DNA of 64,000 nt from Trogon surrucura (lineage: Eukaryota; Chordata; Aves; Trogoniformes; Trogonidae). Both the position numbers and the translations under genes were made by a program. The stretch lies in the NCBI GenBank assembly GCA_020746105.1, contig CM036621.1:25501501-25565500 (forward strand), given 5' to 3'. The notes below the pieces were generated by a model. The model saw only the letters and a program-made list of their open reading frames with translations. It had not been told where the DNA came from and searched no databases. Below, in pieces: positions 39,253-50,647 of the stretch. Each line of letters begins with the position of its first letter. Positions within the stretch are counted from its first letter, which is position 1.

Positions 39253-42200
39253 GCAAAACAAAAAGCCCCAAGCAAACTAATTTCACTGCTGCTCCTCCTT
39301 TTAATATACTGTACTCCTCACCAGCTTTCATCAGCAATTTTTTACCTGAACAACAACATGAGAGAATATCCAAGAAACTGTCAAGGAAAAAAATAAAATG
39401 GAAATCAAAGGATGGTGGTAAAAATGACAGAAAATAATAAAATAATAGGTTAAATAAAATGCTCTGTCTTTTAAATGCTGAAATCCAAAATATATTTCCA
39501 GAGATAAGGGTTTAGGGTAAAAATTTAAAAAAAAAAATAAAAACACTAGCAAGTGCTCTCAGGAACAAAGTTGCAAGTGTACACCTTCTGAGAATTTAGG
39601 CCTGATCCTACAACCCATAGCGTGCTGTTACATTATACATATTACCACCACTTAGTGCTAAAGGACCTTCAAGATTTATTGCCATGTCATAAGACATGTT
39701 TAGAAAGAACTACATTTCTTTGTGAACGGGCCACTTCAAAGATTACATTTAATGAAATGATTTACTTACACATTGAAATTAATGCTAGATTTTATGGCAC
39801 GCAAAAGAAATCCTCACATTCCTCAGTCATTTGGACATCAGTTTGACATGGCAACCTACAGAACAGGCTATGTCCTCTTGCTAAGTTTTTATGATTGAAT
39901 GGGTTTGGTGGGTTTATTTACTCAAATTTGCTGTTACTGTTCCTAAATTTTCAAATAGAAGAACTCCACAAACACAGACACAATAACCTTTCTTTTCAAC
40001 TGTTTAGGTTCTTAGTTACAAGAACTGACACAGCAAAGTGGGGCGCAGCTGTGGAAGTATTCTCTGATAAAATGGAAAGTTCTTAGCTTCAGTAAAGTCT
40101 AGTGAAATTTCATTCAAGAAAAAGACTGAATGAAGAAGAAATGGTCAAATCATTCAGCATACAAAAAAAGGGCATCTGAATGCTTGTCAAGGAATGTACC
40201 TTAGAACAGTCTTCAGAAATCACTGATAAATAACTGCAAAACCAGATTTCTGCTGCAGTATCAGCTTTACAGGTCTTGTATCTTCCATTTAACATTACCT
40301 ATCTTAAATATTTTGTAAAATAAAGATCACTTCCAGAATTGTAATATTTCCACTTGTTTTGAGAACAAACATAGTGTATAAAAATTGCTGATACCTGCGA
40401 ATTGAATGTAGCCTTGTATTCATTGGTCAAGTTCTGCTGTAAGTCTAGGAAAATCCATAACTGATCCATAGACTTCTAAAGAGAGGTAGCCATCAACAAC
40501 ATAATTTTTAACATGGACAACTATACCTTCAGAAATTTGCATGAGGATTTGCAGGAGCTCTCTGTACTTCAAGTCACATTGTCTATTCAGAGATGAGGCA
40601 CAGATTACCATCAACTACACTGGAAGCTTTCTTGTGGGAATTATATGAAATATCAAACATTGAATATCAATGAACAAAATCAATGCAAGGAAACTGCTAA
40701 ACAGGAGGCGGGAAAGCTATTGATGATGGACTTAAATGACCCAGTATTTCTGAAAGTCACCTTTGTAAGCATGTTTTTCCTCCTTGTTCTCTGGAATTGT
40801 TTGTCCTTCAGTCATTTTGACAAAATTGATATCTTTGACTGATAGCTACAGGAAAATACCTCTCATAGCAATATGCTTTGAAGACTAAAAAAATGACTTT
40901 TTTGATCGTTAGGAATAAATCTAAACCTACTTAATCACAAAGCTTTATACGAGAATTTGTGAATACAAAAAACTGCCTTTAATTAGTGTACAAAAGAAAA
41001 CTAGAGAGAAAGCAAGTCTGAGCAGTGACTGTAAATTGTAGCTCTGACTAAATTTTAGTCATTTAGACTTAAGATGTTTGACAATTCTATACAAGAACAT
41101 ATACCTCAATTCATTTGAAAACAGAAAATTAAACCAGCATAGTACTTTTCCAGGGGCTACTTCACAATGTAATTTTAACTAGAACTCTCAATTTTCCATG
41201 GCAACATAAATATAGACAGTGGAAGCTCTTTTGTTTTTAGACTAATTTGAACTGAAAAGCCTGCCAATTAATTTTTTTGACATAGTCATTAATCATGAGA
41301 TACAAGATCTCTATGTAATTAGATAATAAAATTTAGCAATTTCACTACAGCAGCTAAAGTAGACAAATGTTCAGGGTTGTGGTGATCTTACTTTATGGGG
41401 AAACATTCACTCATGGAAAGAAAAAAAGAGAGCATAAATGTTCCTTTTACCTTATGGAAAATCTGTGCAGGTGTAGTTACATGCTACTACATGTGAAATC
41501 TTGATTCACAATTTGGTGCAATGCTGCACTGCTACACGAAGGCTTCTTCAAACTTTGCTATTTCAGAGAAACGCACAGAAGCCTTTGATACCATCAGAGT
41601 TACAGGCACTGGTGATTTCCACAGGGTAATGATCAAGGAAATGTTGATTGTATGTTGTGAATATTGTCAACCTGGAATTATGATTCAACATCATGTACCA
41701 AATGATAAGAAACTCACATCAGGTATGAAATTGAATCAATGATTTGCAACTATCACTAAAGACCAATGAAAAAAAAATACATAGCAAGCAGTAATGTAAT
41801 CAATGATGTAGCAAGCAAAGGTAAAAAGTTATTTTTACACAACAAACCTTTACTTATTATTTTTTTCTTTTTTTTGAGGAGTAGGATGGAAAGAGCAGTT
41901 TCCCTGTAAGTATGTGAAGACTGATTTATTCAGCAAACCTATTTCCTGCAGATGAGTTTTCTTGTGTTGCTATGTAGCTATAACTCTAAAAGTGAAAGCT
42001 TCTTAATGAGCCTTTTTAACATGGTTTAAAGATAAACCTATATAATTATATGAACAAAGGCTTGCAGAAACAACTTGCAGAGCAACTCTTTTTAATAGGC
42101 TTGTTTATTATCCTTGCTTTTAAAAAAACATACAGCAGTGACCACTAAATTTGGCCTTGAAATCAACTGTTACCTCAATTGACCTTTTCTCTCGCTATTG

Positions 42201-42344
42201 ACAATACCATGTCAGGTCCTTTAATTTTCACCCTGTGGTATTGTGGAGTTTTTTAATTCTTTTTACATAACATGAAGAGTTTAACTGAAAGGTAATTTTT
42301 CAGAGTCATCCCTTCCTCTAGATCCATAGTCTTTGCATCTTTAC
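37971..42344. other. Intronic stretch, no gene seen
   Basis: AT-rich intron. An (AC)6 tract followed by an A19 run lies at 39222-39252. No further element or gene was recognised. Confidence 0.55.
39222..39252. repeat. Microsatellite: AC repeat running into poly-A
   Basis: About six AC units (39222-39234) are followed directly by about 19 A. The tract is probably length-polymorphic. Confidence 0.9.
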
Positions 42345-42524
42345 CTGGCTTTGCTAGCCTGTGGTATCTCCCATCAGCAGCCTTACTCTTCTTACAGACA
42401 TTCTTTTGAGGGTGGAGACCCAGAAAATTGTCTGTCTTTCTGCGAGCTTTATAAGATCCCACGTGAATGTCTAAGACCACAAGACTACTGAGTTTCATTC
42501 TGGAGTCCTGTTTTTCATAGTCAT
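42345..42524 (-). other. Candidate cryptic or alternative exon within KCNMA1 intron
   Basis: On the minus strand (sense to KCNMA1) a strong acceptor, a long pyrimidine run ending in CTTCTGTTTTTAG (42525 upward), precedes exactly 180 nt that end in a good donor, CCAG|GTAAAG. The interval is open in one frame (codon phase 1), reading a basic peptide with LSSLVVLDIHVG and ARRKTDNFLGLHP; no known domain is recognised. The next KCNMA1 exon begins in phase 0. If this exon were included directly at that phase, the frame would hit TGA at its tenth codon, so inclusion would truncate the product (poison-exon behaviour). It may equally be an exon of a non-coding transcript or a chance pairing of sites. 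Confidence 0.35.
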
Positions 42525-43065
42525 CTAAAAACAGAAGGTGGAGAATGAGGAACATACAACTTCAGCTTATGTTCTGTCTCATAACTGTCAGTTGGTGCAT
42601 ATTTTTTCCCCCTCTTCTGCAGGCTTGCTTCATCCTGGCTGTATTGTCTAAGGAAATACAAGAGTGTTTATTCTGAAAACCACCAAAACTCAAAACTGGA
42701 AAAACCACCAGGTAATCACACACCTATCCTGGCCAAAGAGATTTACAAGAGCTACTGCTGCGGCGCCATGTCTTTATGTTAGTATGTGTTTTTAGTTCAC
42801 ATTTTAAAATATTACAGAATGGGCAGAAGTTGAAAGTACACATTGGGTTTTAAGGATTATTTTTTTTAAGTGTTGCAAGAAAAAAAATAGTATCTTGCAT
42901 GAACTACATAAAACCTAGCAGCAAACTTCATGAAAGACAAAGAGTTTTTCTCTGAATAAGAAGTGCTTTCCCTTCCCTTGCATTACTGAAAAAGTATTTT
43001 ATTCTAAAATAGATTACCTTTCTGGAATCTATTCTACAGTAGAAAATTTGAAAGACAATTTGGGG
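42525..43065. other. Intronic stretch between candidate exon and CR1 copy
   Basis: AT-rich DNA. Apart from the pyrimidine tract of the candidate exon, nothing was recognised. Confidence 0.5.
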
Positions 43066-43800
43066 ACCAATTCCAGGTTCCAGTATAAATTGGGGAATGA
43101 CTTATTAGAGAGCAGTGTAGGCGAAAGGGACCTGGGAGTCTTGGTGGACAGCAGGATGACCATGAGCCAGCACTGTGCCCTTGTGGCCAGGAACGCCAAT
43201 GGCATCCTGGGGTGTATTAGAAGGGGGGTGGTTAGTAGGTCGAGAGAGGTTCTCCTTCCCCTCTACTCTGCCCTGGTGAGACCCCATCTGGAATATTGTG
43301 TCCAGTTCTGGGCCCCTCAGTTCAAGAAAGACAGGGAACTGCTGGAGAGAGTCCAGCACAGGGCAACTAGGATGATTAAGGGAGTGGAGCATCTCCCTTA
43401 TGAGAAAAGACTGAGGGAGCTGGGGCTCTTTAGTTTGGAGAAGAGGAGACTGAGGGGTGACCTCATTAATGTTTACAAATATATCAAGGGCGAGTGTCAC
43501 GAGGATGGAGCCAGGCTCTTCTTGGTGACAACCAATGATAGGACAAGGGGTAATGGGCTGAAACTGGAACATAAGAGGTTCCGCTTAAACTCGAGAAGAA
43601 ACTTCTTCTCAGTGAGGGTGACGGAGCCCTGGAACAGGCTGCCCAGAGAGGTTGTGGAGTCTCCTTCTCTGGAGACATTCAAGACCTGCCTGGACACATT
43701 CCTATGTAGCATTATCTAGGCGTTCCTGCTCTGGCAGGGGGATTGGACTTGATGATCTTTCGAGGTCCCTTCCAATCCCTAACATTCTGTGATTCTGTGA
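43066..43800 (+). mobile_element. Young CR1 copy, 5'-truncated, ORF2 C-terminus still open
   Basis: It carries the last 214 codons or so of ORF2 without stop or frameshift (stop TAG at 43717-43719), then the 3' UTR and an ATTCTGTG-type tail. By eye it differs from the same region of the long copy at only nine residues. The open frame begins upstream in host DNA (43048), so those first residues are not CR1. It lies antisense to KCNMA1. No endonuclease or polymerase core is present, so it cannot move by itself. Confidence 0.94.
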
Positions 43801-44432
43801 AATTACCTTTTTAATACGTGCTATTTAGACTCCTGAAGGAGCTCTTCTAGCACTTACAAAAGCAGCTGAAAGTGCCTATTACTTTTTTTGAGAGCCACAA
43901 ATTGTTTATGAGATATCTTGGAGCTACTGTACTTACACGTCTTTTCAAAAAGGGATTAAATGCAGATTAGAAGCATTTTAGCTAAGTTCTCATCAAGAGT
44001 TTTGATGAACTTGCAGAAACATTGTCCTTCTTCCTAAACTCCTAAGAATGCTACAGCTGGCCAACAGTACCACAATTGTTTTGTAAAACATGATTAAAAC
44101 ATCGTTAAAGAAAAGAAAACAAATCAAATTAATCTCTTCTGCATTATTTGCAGTCCACTCTCAATGGTACCACTTAATGGTAGTTTATCATGAGTCTTGA
44201 CGAACTGTATTGGTTTGGGTCATCATTTCACTTAATGTCTCTGTTTCCAGAAACACAATATGAACATCTCTGTTTTCACCAGAAACAAAAAACACCACAA
44301 TATTTTTCAGTCCATCTAGTTATAAATTAGAAGGTAATAAAATTTGAACATGGTGAAGCATTTTAATGGTTGAAATACATGAGTTTACCATGGAGAAACC
44401 TCCCTGTTTCTAAAATGTCTTATTTTTAAAAG
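43801..44432. other. Intronic stretch between two CR1 copies
   Basis: AT-rich DNA with no recognisable feature. Confidence 0.5.
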
Positions 44433-45587
44433 GCTGTGGATGTGGTCTACCTTGATTTCAGTAAGGCCTTTGGCAGAGTCTCCCACAGCATCCTCCTGGA
44501 CAAGCTAGCAGCGCACAGCTTGGACAGGTACACCCTTTGCTGGGTTAAAAACTGATTGGATGACCAGGCCCAGAGAGCAGTGGTGAATGCTGCTGCATCC
44601 AGCTGGCATTCAGTGACCAGTGGTGTCCCCCAGGGATCAGTACTGGGCCCAGTTCTATTCAACATCTTTACTGACGACCTGGATGAGGGGACTGAGTCTA
44701 CCCTTAGTAAATTTGCAGATGACATCGAGTTGGGGAGAGGGCGGTATCAATCTACCGGAGGGTAGGAAGGCACTGCAGAGGGACCTGGACAGGCTGGGTT
44801 GATGGGTCAAGGCTAACGGTACGAAGTTCAACCACACCAAGTGCAGGGTCCTACATTTTGGCCACAATAACCCCCTGCAGCGCTACAGGCTGGGGGAGGA
44901 GTGGCTGGAGAGCAGCCCAGTAGAGAGGGACCTGGGACTACTGGGTGACAACCGGTTAACATGAGCCAGCAGTGTGCCCAGGTGGCCTGGCAGGCCAATG
45001 GCATCCTGGCTGGTATCCGAACAGTGTGGCCAGCAGGAGCAGGGATGTGATTCTGCCCCTGTGCTCAGCACTGGTGAGGCCTCACCTCGAGTCCTGTGTG
45101 CAGGTCTGGGCCCCTCACTGCAAGAAAGACCTTGAGAGGCTGGAGCGGGTCCAGAGGAGACCAACGAGACTGGGGAAGGGACTGGAGGGAAAGTCCTGTG
45201 AGGAGAGGCTGAGGCAGCTGGGGGTGTTTAGCCTGGAGGAGACTCAGGGGGGACCTTATCACTCTCTACAACTACCTGAAGGGAGGATGTAGTCAGGTGG
45301 GGGTCGGGCTCTTCTCCCGGGCAACCAGTGACAGGATAAGAGGGCACGGCCTGAAACTGCATCAGGGAAGGTTTAGGTTGGATCTTCCTCACGGAAAGGG
45401 TGCTCAGGCACTGGGATGCACTGACCAGGGAAGGGGTGGAGTCACCGTCCCTGGAGGTGTTTAAGGAGAGGCTGGATGTGGCACTTAGTGCCATAGTCTT
45501 AGCCATTGCGATGCTGTTGAGTCATATGCTGGACTTGAGGATCTCGAAGATCTTTTCCAGCCTCAGCAATTCTGTGATTCTGTGATT
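44433..45587 (+). mobile_element. Older CR1 copy, 5'-truncated within the reverse transcriptase
   Basis: The copy begins at the [13 protein letters not shown] region (RT motif A) and continues through [18 protein letters not shown] (followed by IEL), the C-terminal region and the 3' UTR, ending in two ATTCTGTG octamers (45569-45584). Several frameshifts and stops split it into short frames (for example 44556-44765 and 44972-45292). It belongs to a different, older subfamily than the copy at 43066 and is dead. Confidence 0.93.
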
Positions 45588-46665
45588 TTTGAAGATAATT
45601 TGACTATAGACAATAATGCTTATCACATTGAACATTATTACCATATTCATCACAAACATCATTATCTACTTTTACAGGATTCTTTATTACATAGTGCAGT
45701 CTGTGCAATAATTTTAAAACAAAAAAGAAATTTTTAAACTATAAAATCCCCTGGAAAAGATACCACATTCAAAATATGAGATTTATCGAGTCATTTATAT
45801 CTTTGGCAAAAAATGTCTGAACATATTTGAGTATATCTGCTTCAAGGACTCAAGTTGCATTAGAGTACAATTTTGTGTCAGGGAAGCTAACGCAGAGCCT
45901 TAAGTGTCCTGGCTTTCAGGTCAAATTCTGCATTTCAGAACACTTCTGTCCACATTCACGAATTGAAAGATTATGTTTAACTTCTCTGATAAATCTATGA
46001 ACTAACATCACTAGTTTCCTTAAATTCAGTTTTCAAATATATGTGAATGTGTACGTATTTTACTCTTTCCCAAATGCATACCTTTATGCAAACATTTGCT
46101 TTGAGGAAGTTAGATAAGAACTAGAGAAGAGTAACTTATGGGCACTATGTAAAAGGTGACAGGAAGAAGTTATCTTCTTTTTTTATAGTTGCCAGTTCTG
46201 CTCATTTATCCATTTCTGGCAATGAACTGTATTAATGTTTGCCAAAGAAAACACAAGCACTGACATTGTGCTGAGGCTAGCAAATTACGAAGAACTTCAT
46301 TTCATGAAAGCAAATTGCAACAAGACTGCCAAAAAAACAACAGCAATCCGCTACACATCAAAAGATAGGCAGCTTTAGCCCAGCTCCAGTCACTATAAAA
46401 CAAATTGAAGAGTCTAATGCCTTCAGCATAAAGCTTTGATAAGTAGTTGTCCGTTTCAGGCAGGTTTGTGCAAACTGTATTATTTAGCTGTTTACAAGGT
46501 TTGACTTTTTGTGTTTTCTTTACAAAGTCAAATTTATTTTATGATGTATCTCTTCCATCAAAAAAAAAATCTATTAAGTAAATCTAATTTCTGCAGACAG
46601 AATTCTCAGAGTTTAGAATTTAAAAAGTGAAATTAAATTTTGGAATTCACAGACTAGCATAGTAC
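45588..46665. other. Intronic stretch, no gene seen
   Basis: AT-rich intron; no element or exon recognised up to the target duplication of the ERVL LTR. Confidence 0.55.
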
Positions 46666-46670
46666 CTTCA
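46666..46670. repeat. Target-site duplication (left), CTTCA
   Basis: This pentamer directly abuts the left edge of the LTR and is repeated perfectly at 47854-47858. Five-base duplications are characteristic of ERVL-class integrations. Confidence 0.88.
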
Positions 46671-47853
46671 TGTCATGGGTTGACCCTGGCCGGCCGCCAG
46701 GTACCCACACAGCCGCTCACTCACTCCCCCCTTCACTGCTGAACAGGGGGAGAAAATATCTCCAAAGGCTCAGGGTTTTGAGATAAGGACAGGGAGATCA
46801 CCCTCATTTACCGTCCCGGGCAAAACAGACTCAGTTTTGGGGAAATTAGGTACATTTACTAAGAACTAATCAGAGAGGAGTAGTGAGAAGTGAGAAAGAG
46901 CAAACAGGTCTTAAACAGAACACCTTCCCCCCATCCCTCCCTTCTTCCCGGGCTTAACATCAATCCCGGTTTCTCCACCTCCTCCCCCTGAGCGGCGCAG
47001 GGGGACAGGGAATGGGGGTTACGGTCAGTTCATCCGACGTTGGTTCCACCGCTTCTTCACTCCGGGGGAGGACTCTTCACTCTTCCCCAGGGCCACTGTG
47101 GGGTCCCTCTCACGGGAGACAAGCTTCACGCTCTCTTCTCCGCGTGAGTCATCCCACGAAGGGCAATTCATCACAAACTGCCCAACGGGAGACACCTCAC
47201 GAGGGGCAGCCCACCCCTCGTGAGTCTGAGGCGCAGTCCTTTGGGGGAAACTGCTCCAGCGTGAGCCACCCGCAGCGTCCCAAAAGTCCCACCGGCCAAC
47301 CTGCTCCAGCGTGGGCATTCCTCTCTTCCACGGGCTACAGGTTCCAGCAGCGACTTGCTCTGATGCGGGCTGCCCACGGGCTACAGTCCCCTTTCAGGCA
47401 TCCACCCACACGGCATGGAGTCCTCGGTGGACATCTACGCGGTGATCCTCACGGTAGACTTCTGCACCTTGCCCATGGGCTGCAGGGGGACAACCCGCTT
47501 CACCATGGTCTTCACCACGGACCCGGGGGACTCCTTCTGCTCCGGCGCCTGGAGCTCATCCTCCCCCCCCTCCTTCTTCACTGACCTTGGTGTCTGCACA
47601 GATCCTCACTCCTCCATCTCTGTGCCAGCTGTTATGGCGCAGTTCTTTTTCCCGTTCTTAAATATGTTTTTCACAGAGGCGTTCCTCTCCTATCACCTTA
47701 CTGATAGGCTCAGCCTTGGCCAGCGGCGGGTCCCTCTTTGTAGCCGGCTGGCATTGGCTCTATCAATCTTGGGGAGCTTCTAGCAGCTTCTTACAGAAGC
47801 CACCCTGCAGCTCCCCCCCCGGCGCCGAAATCTGGCCAGGCCAAACCAAAACA
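46671..47853 (-). mobile_element. Solo LTR of an avian ERVL-type endogenous retrovirus, long form
   Basis: This 1183-bp unit begins TG and ends CA, is flanked by a perfect CTTCA duplication, and has no internal genes, so it is a solo LTR left by recombination. On the minus strand it starts TGTTTTGGTTTGGCC, passes the GGCTTCTGTAAGAAGCTGCT and GAGCCAATGCCAGCC blocks common to bird ERVL LTRs, has a TATA-like ATATTTAAG (about 47657-47665), and carries a GC-rich middle with repeated CTGCTCCAGCGTG units seen on the plus strand. It lies sense to KCNMA1. The open frames inside it on both strands are composition effects, not genes. Relative to the LTR at 50052 it contains an extra internal block of roughly 550-600 bp. 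The low number of lesions and the intact duplication suggest a fairly recent insertion. Confidence 0.88.
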
Positions 47854-47858
47854 CTTCA
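47854..47858. repeat. Target-site duplication (right), CTTCA
   Basis: Perfect copy of 46666-46670, immediately outside the terminal CA of the LTR. Confidence 0.88.
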
Positions 47859-47900
47859 CCACTAAATAACCTCCTTTCCTGACACACCAGAAGAGCTTCT

Positions 47901-47955
47901 ACAAGGAAGAAAAAGGAGAGAGAGAAAAAAAAAAAAAAAGGAGGGGAAGGAAAAA
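47901..47955. repeat. Purine-rich low-complexity tract
   Basis: An almost pure A/G stretch including an A14-A15 run lies between the ERVL LTR and a CR1 fragment. It is simple sequence with no other recognised role. Confidence 0.75.
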
Positions 47956-48004
47956 AGCCATTTCACAAAACAGAAAATCAAAATTTAAGGGATAAAAGGG
48001 ACCT

Positions 48005-48288
48005 GGAGTGATAGGACAAGGTGTAATGGTTTTAAACAGAAAGAGAGTAGATTTAAACTAAACATAAGGAAGGAATTCTTTACTATGATGGTGCTGAGAC
48101 ACTGGAATAGGTTACCCAAAAAGTTGTGGATACCCCAGCCCTGGAAGTGTTCAAGGTCAGGCTGGACAGGCTATTGAACAACCTGATCTAATGAAAGATG
48201 TCTCTGTTTATGGAAGGAGGGATTGAAACTAGATGATCTCTGAAAGGTTCCTTCCAACCCAAACCATTCTGTGATTCTCTGATTCTAA
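48005..48288 (+). mobile_element. Old CR1 3' fragment
   Basis: It matches the end of CR1 ORF2 (GATAGGACAAGGTGTAATGG, the AGATTTAAACTAAACATAAGG block, CACTGGAATAGGTTACCCA) and the 3' UTR (GATGATCTCTGAAAGG, CCTTCCAACCCAAACCATTC), with a degraded octamer tail. The coding frame is broken. Confidence 0.9.
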
Positions 48289-50051
48289 ACTTTCATTATT
48301 TTCCAGCAGTTATAAATCCCTAGGAATTTTTAAAAAAGCTTTACGATTCCAGTTAGCTACTAAATCTGTTTCAAGAAGGAAAATAAAAGTACAAGAGGTG
48401 TAAAGTCAAGGAGTTATCATAATAATTTCAAATAACAGTTATCACAACTTTAGATAATTTTCATTTGGTCTTTTTTACTTTGGTTTTTTTTTTTTAATTT
48501 CTCTTCACGGACAGCGAGTATTCCTTTTTATGGAGAAGCAGGAGTACATGACAGAATTCACTTCTCTCTCCTTTTTCTTTATCTGTATCCAGCCCAAATG
48601 TCGAACACCCTGGGTTTCTGTCAGCCGCAGTGGAACCTAGATATTTCAGTTTCACTATACTGCATTACTGATGGCAAATAATTTCTTCCAGAACGCAATA
48701 AACCACATAACTAACATATTATTAAAAAATGAAGTAAATAATATGGTATAAAAATTACCAAGGGAAAATGGAGGCTTGTCTATGAGCTAAATAATGAGTT
48801 CCATTGATATGCACATAGGACCTAAAGAGAAGCAATGCTACTCCCCTCACATGACTTTAGTTTGAAATAAAGTAAATTTGTCTTATGTAAATCAGATGCT
48901 CGCAGTCTACCAACTTTAGAGAAGTTGTATCAGAAAGTCAAAGCACATGCATAGGTGAGAATAGTAACATGATGAGAAAGAGCATGACTAAGACCTGGCT
49001 AACAAGTTTTCCTTCAGTGATCAAACAAAGGATACACCAATCTATTGGTTGTTAATTCATGTGTCCTCCAGTATTACTGGATTTTATACAGAACTCATGC
49101 TTTCTATTACTTTTGGTTTTGTTTTTCATTTAATTCATGAAAGTATTATGAACATTTTTATACAGGAAGCATATTTAATAAAGTATAAGATGCACTTTAA
49201 AATATACATACACATACAACTAAAATTGGCTCAACAAAGTGCCTTAAAATAATACGCTATTTTTAGCAGTCCTATGGGAACAGAAAGGTAGACTAAAATG
49301 ACCAAGCTGTCTTGTCTCTCTGGTACTATTAGGTCAGATGTTTAAGGTAAATAATTCAATTTAGGCTTTTTAAAAGGGGACCAACAATTTTGTATGAAAT
49401 AGGAGATGATTCAATAATCTTCACACTACAAAAACACTTGGCAAAGGTAATATCTGAACATTTTTTAAAACCCAGTCTTCAACAGCAATGACTCAGTTAG
49501 GGTTTTCTCATTTCCTCCAGAAGCTTTTAAACCCAGTGGCCAGTCCAATGTACACATATTTGACACTGCCTCTGTACTCTCCTGATGCACATGCAAGCTA
49601 GAAAAGAGGAATGTACATTGCACAAGTGCATTGCTATCCCTTTGTCACAGCAATAAAAATGAGAAATTCTTACTACTCTGTGATGCCAAAGTGTTTTCAG
49701 TATATGAATAGCACTTTTGCATGTTGATATAGACTAAAAGTATGAGGATTTTTTTTTATCTTAGTTTTGTTTATTCTATATTCGTTCATGTCCTCAAAAT
49801 ACTGCCTCTAGCAGACTGATTAAAAGTCCAGGCTTTTGTCTTTCTTACAATGATGGAAAACATTTTAATTGACAAAAACTCTTGCTTTCAACCAAACATG
49901 CTTGACCACGATGCAGAATTCAAAGGAGAATCTGAAATGCTACTTTCAAGAATTCTCTGATACGGTAACGAAAAACAAGAATTCAAGGAATTTTGCAGAT
50001 TTACAAGCTCAAACTATACATGGTATTTTAGGATCTAGATTCCTATAAAAC
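48289..50051. other. Intronic stretch, no gene seen
   Basis: AT-rich intron with a T13 run near 48484-48496; nothing else was recognised. The last five bases (AAAAC, 50047-50051) are the putative target duplication of the next LTR. Confidence 0.55.
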
Positions 50052-50647
50052 TGTATTGGGTTTGCACTGCAAGGTTTTGAGCAAGGGCAGGGGCAAGGGC
50101 TACAGGGGTGGCTTTGGTGAGAAGCTGTTAGAAGTCTCCCTTATGTCTGACAGGGCCACTGGCCAAGGCTGAGCCCATCAGCAACTGTGTTAGTACCTCT
50201 CTGATGACACACGTAAAACAAAAACTGCTGCATAAAAGCAGTCAAGAGAGAGAGAAGTGAGAATATGCCAGAGAAACAACTTTGCAGACACCATGTGAAG
50301 GAGAAGGGGCAGGAGGTGTTCCAGGCACTGGAAGAGAGATTCCCCTGCAAACTTGTGGTGAAGACCATGCTCACGGTGAGCCTGGGAAGAAGGGAGGGGT
50401 GGGGGAAGGCATGCATTTTAAGATACAGATTTTATTCCTCATTACCCTCCTCTGATTTGAATGGTAATAAATTTATTTCCCCAACTCGAATCTGTTTGGC
50501 CCATGGCAGCAACTGCCGAGTGATCTCCTTGTCCTTATTGTGACCCACGAGCCCTTTGTTACATTTTCTCTTCCCTGTTCAGCTGAGGAGGGGGATTACA
50601 GAGTGGTTTGGTGGGTGCCTGGCCTCCAGCCAAGGCCAACTCCCACA
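50052..50647 (+). mobile_element. Solo LTR of an avian ERVL-type endogenous retrovirus, short form
   Basis: This unit of about 596 bp starts TGTATTGGGTTTGCACTGC and ends CCAACTCCCACA. It shares the LTR blocks GGCTACAGGGGTGGCTTTGG, GAGAAGCTGTTAGAAG, GGCCAAGGCTGAGCCCATCA and GTGGTGAAGACCATG with the long ERVL LTR at 46671. A TATA-like CATAAAAG lies at 50231-50238 and an AATAAA polyadenylation signal at 50466-50471. The flanks AAAAC (50047-50051) and AAAGC (50648-50652) match at four of five bases, consistent with a mutated 5-bp duplication. It is antisense to KCNMA1 and older than the LTR at 46671. No viral genes adjoin it. Confidence 0.85.

Noticed and set aside
47012..47783. Long open frames (190 and 122 codons, plus strand; 97 codons, minus)
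   Set aside because: They lie entirely inside the GC-rich ERVL LTR, overlap in several frames and show no domain. They result from base composition.
46671..50647. Two related LTRs about 2.2 kb apart, as if bounding a provirus
   Set aside because: They are in opposite orientations, differ in length by nearly twofold, have different target duplications, and the DNA between them has a CR1 fragment and no gag or pol. They are two independent solo LTRs.
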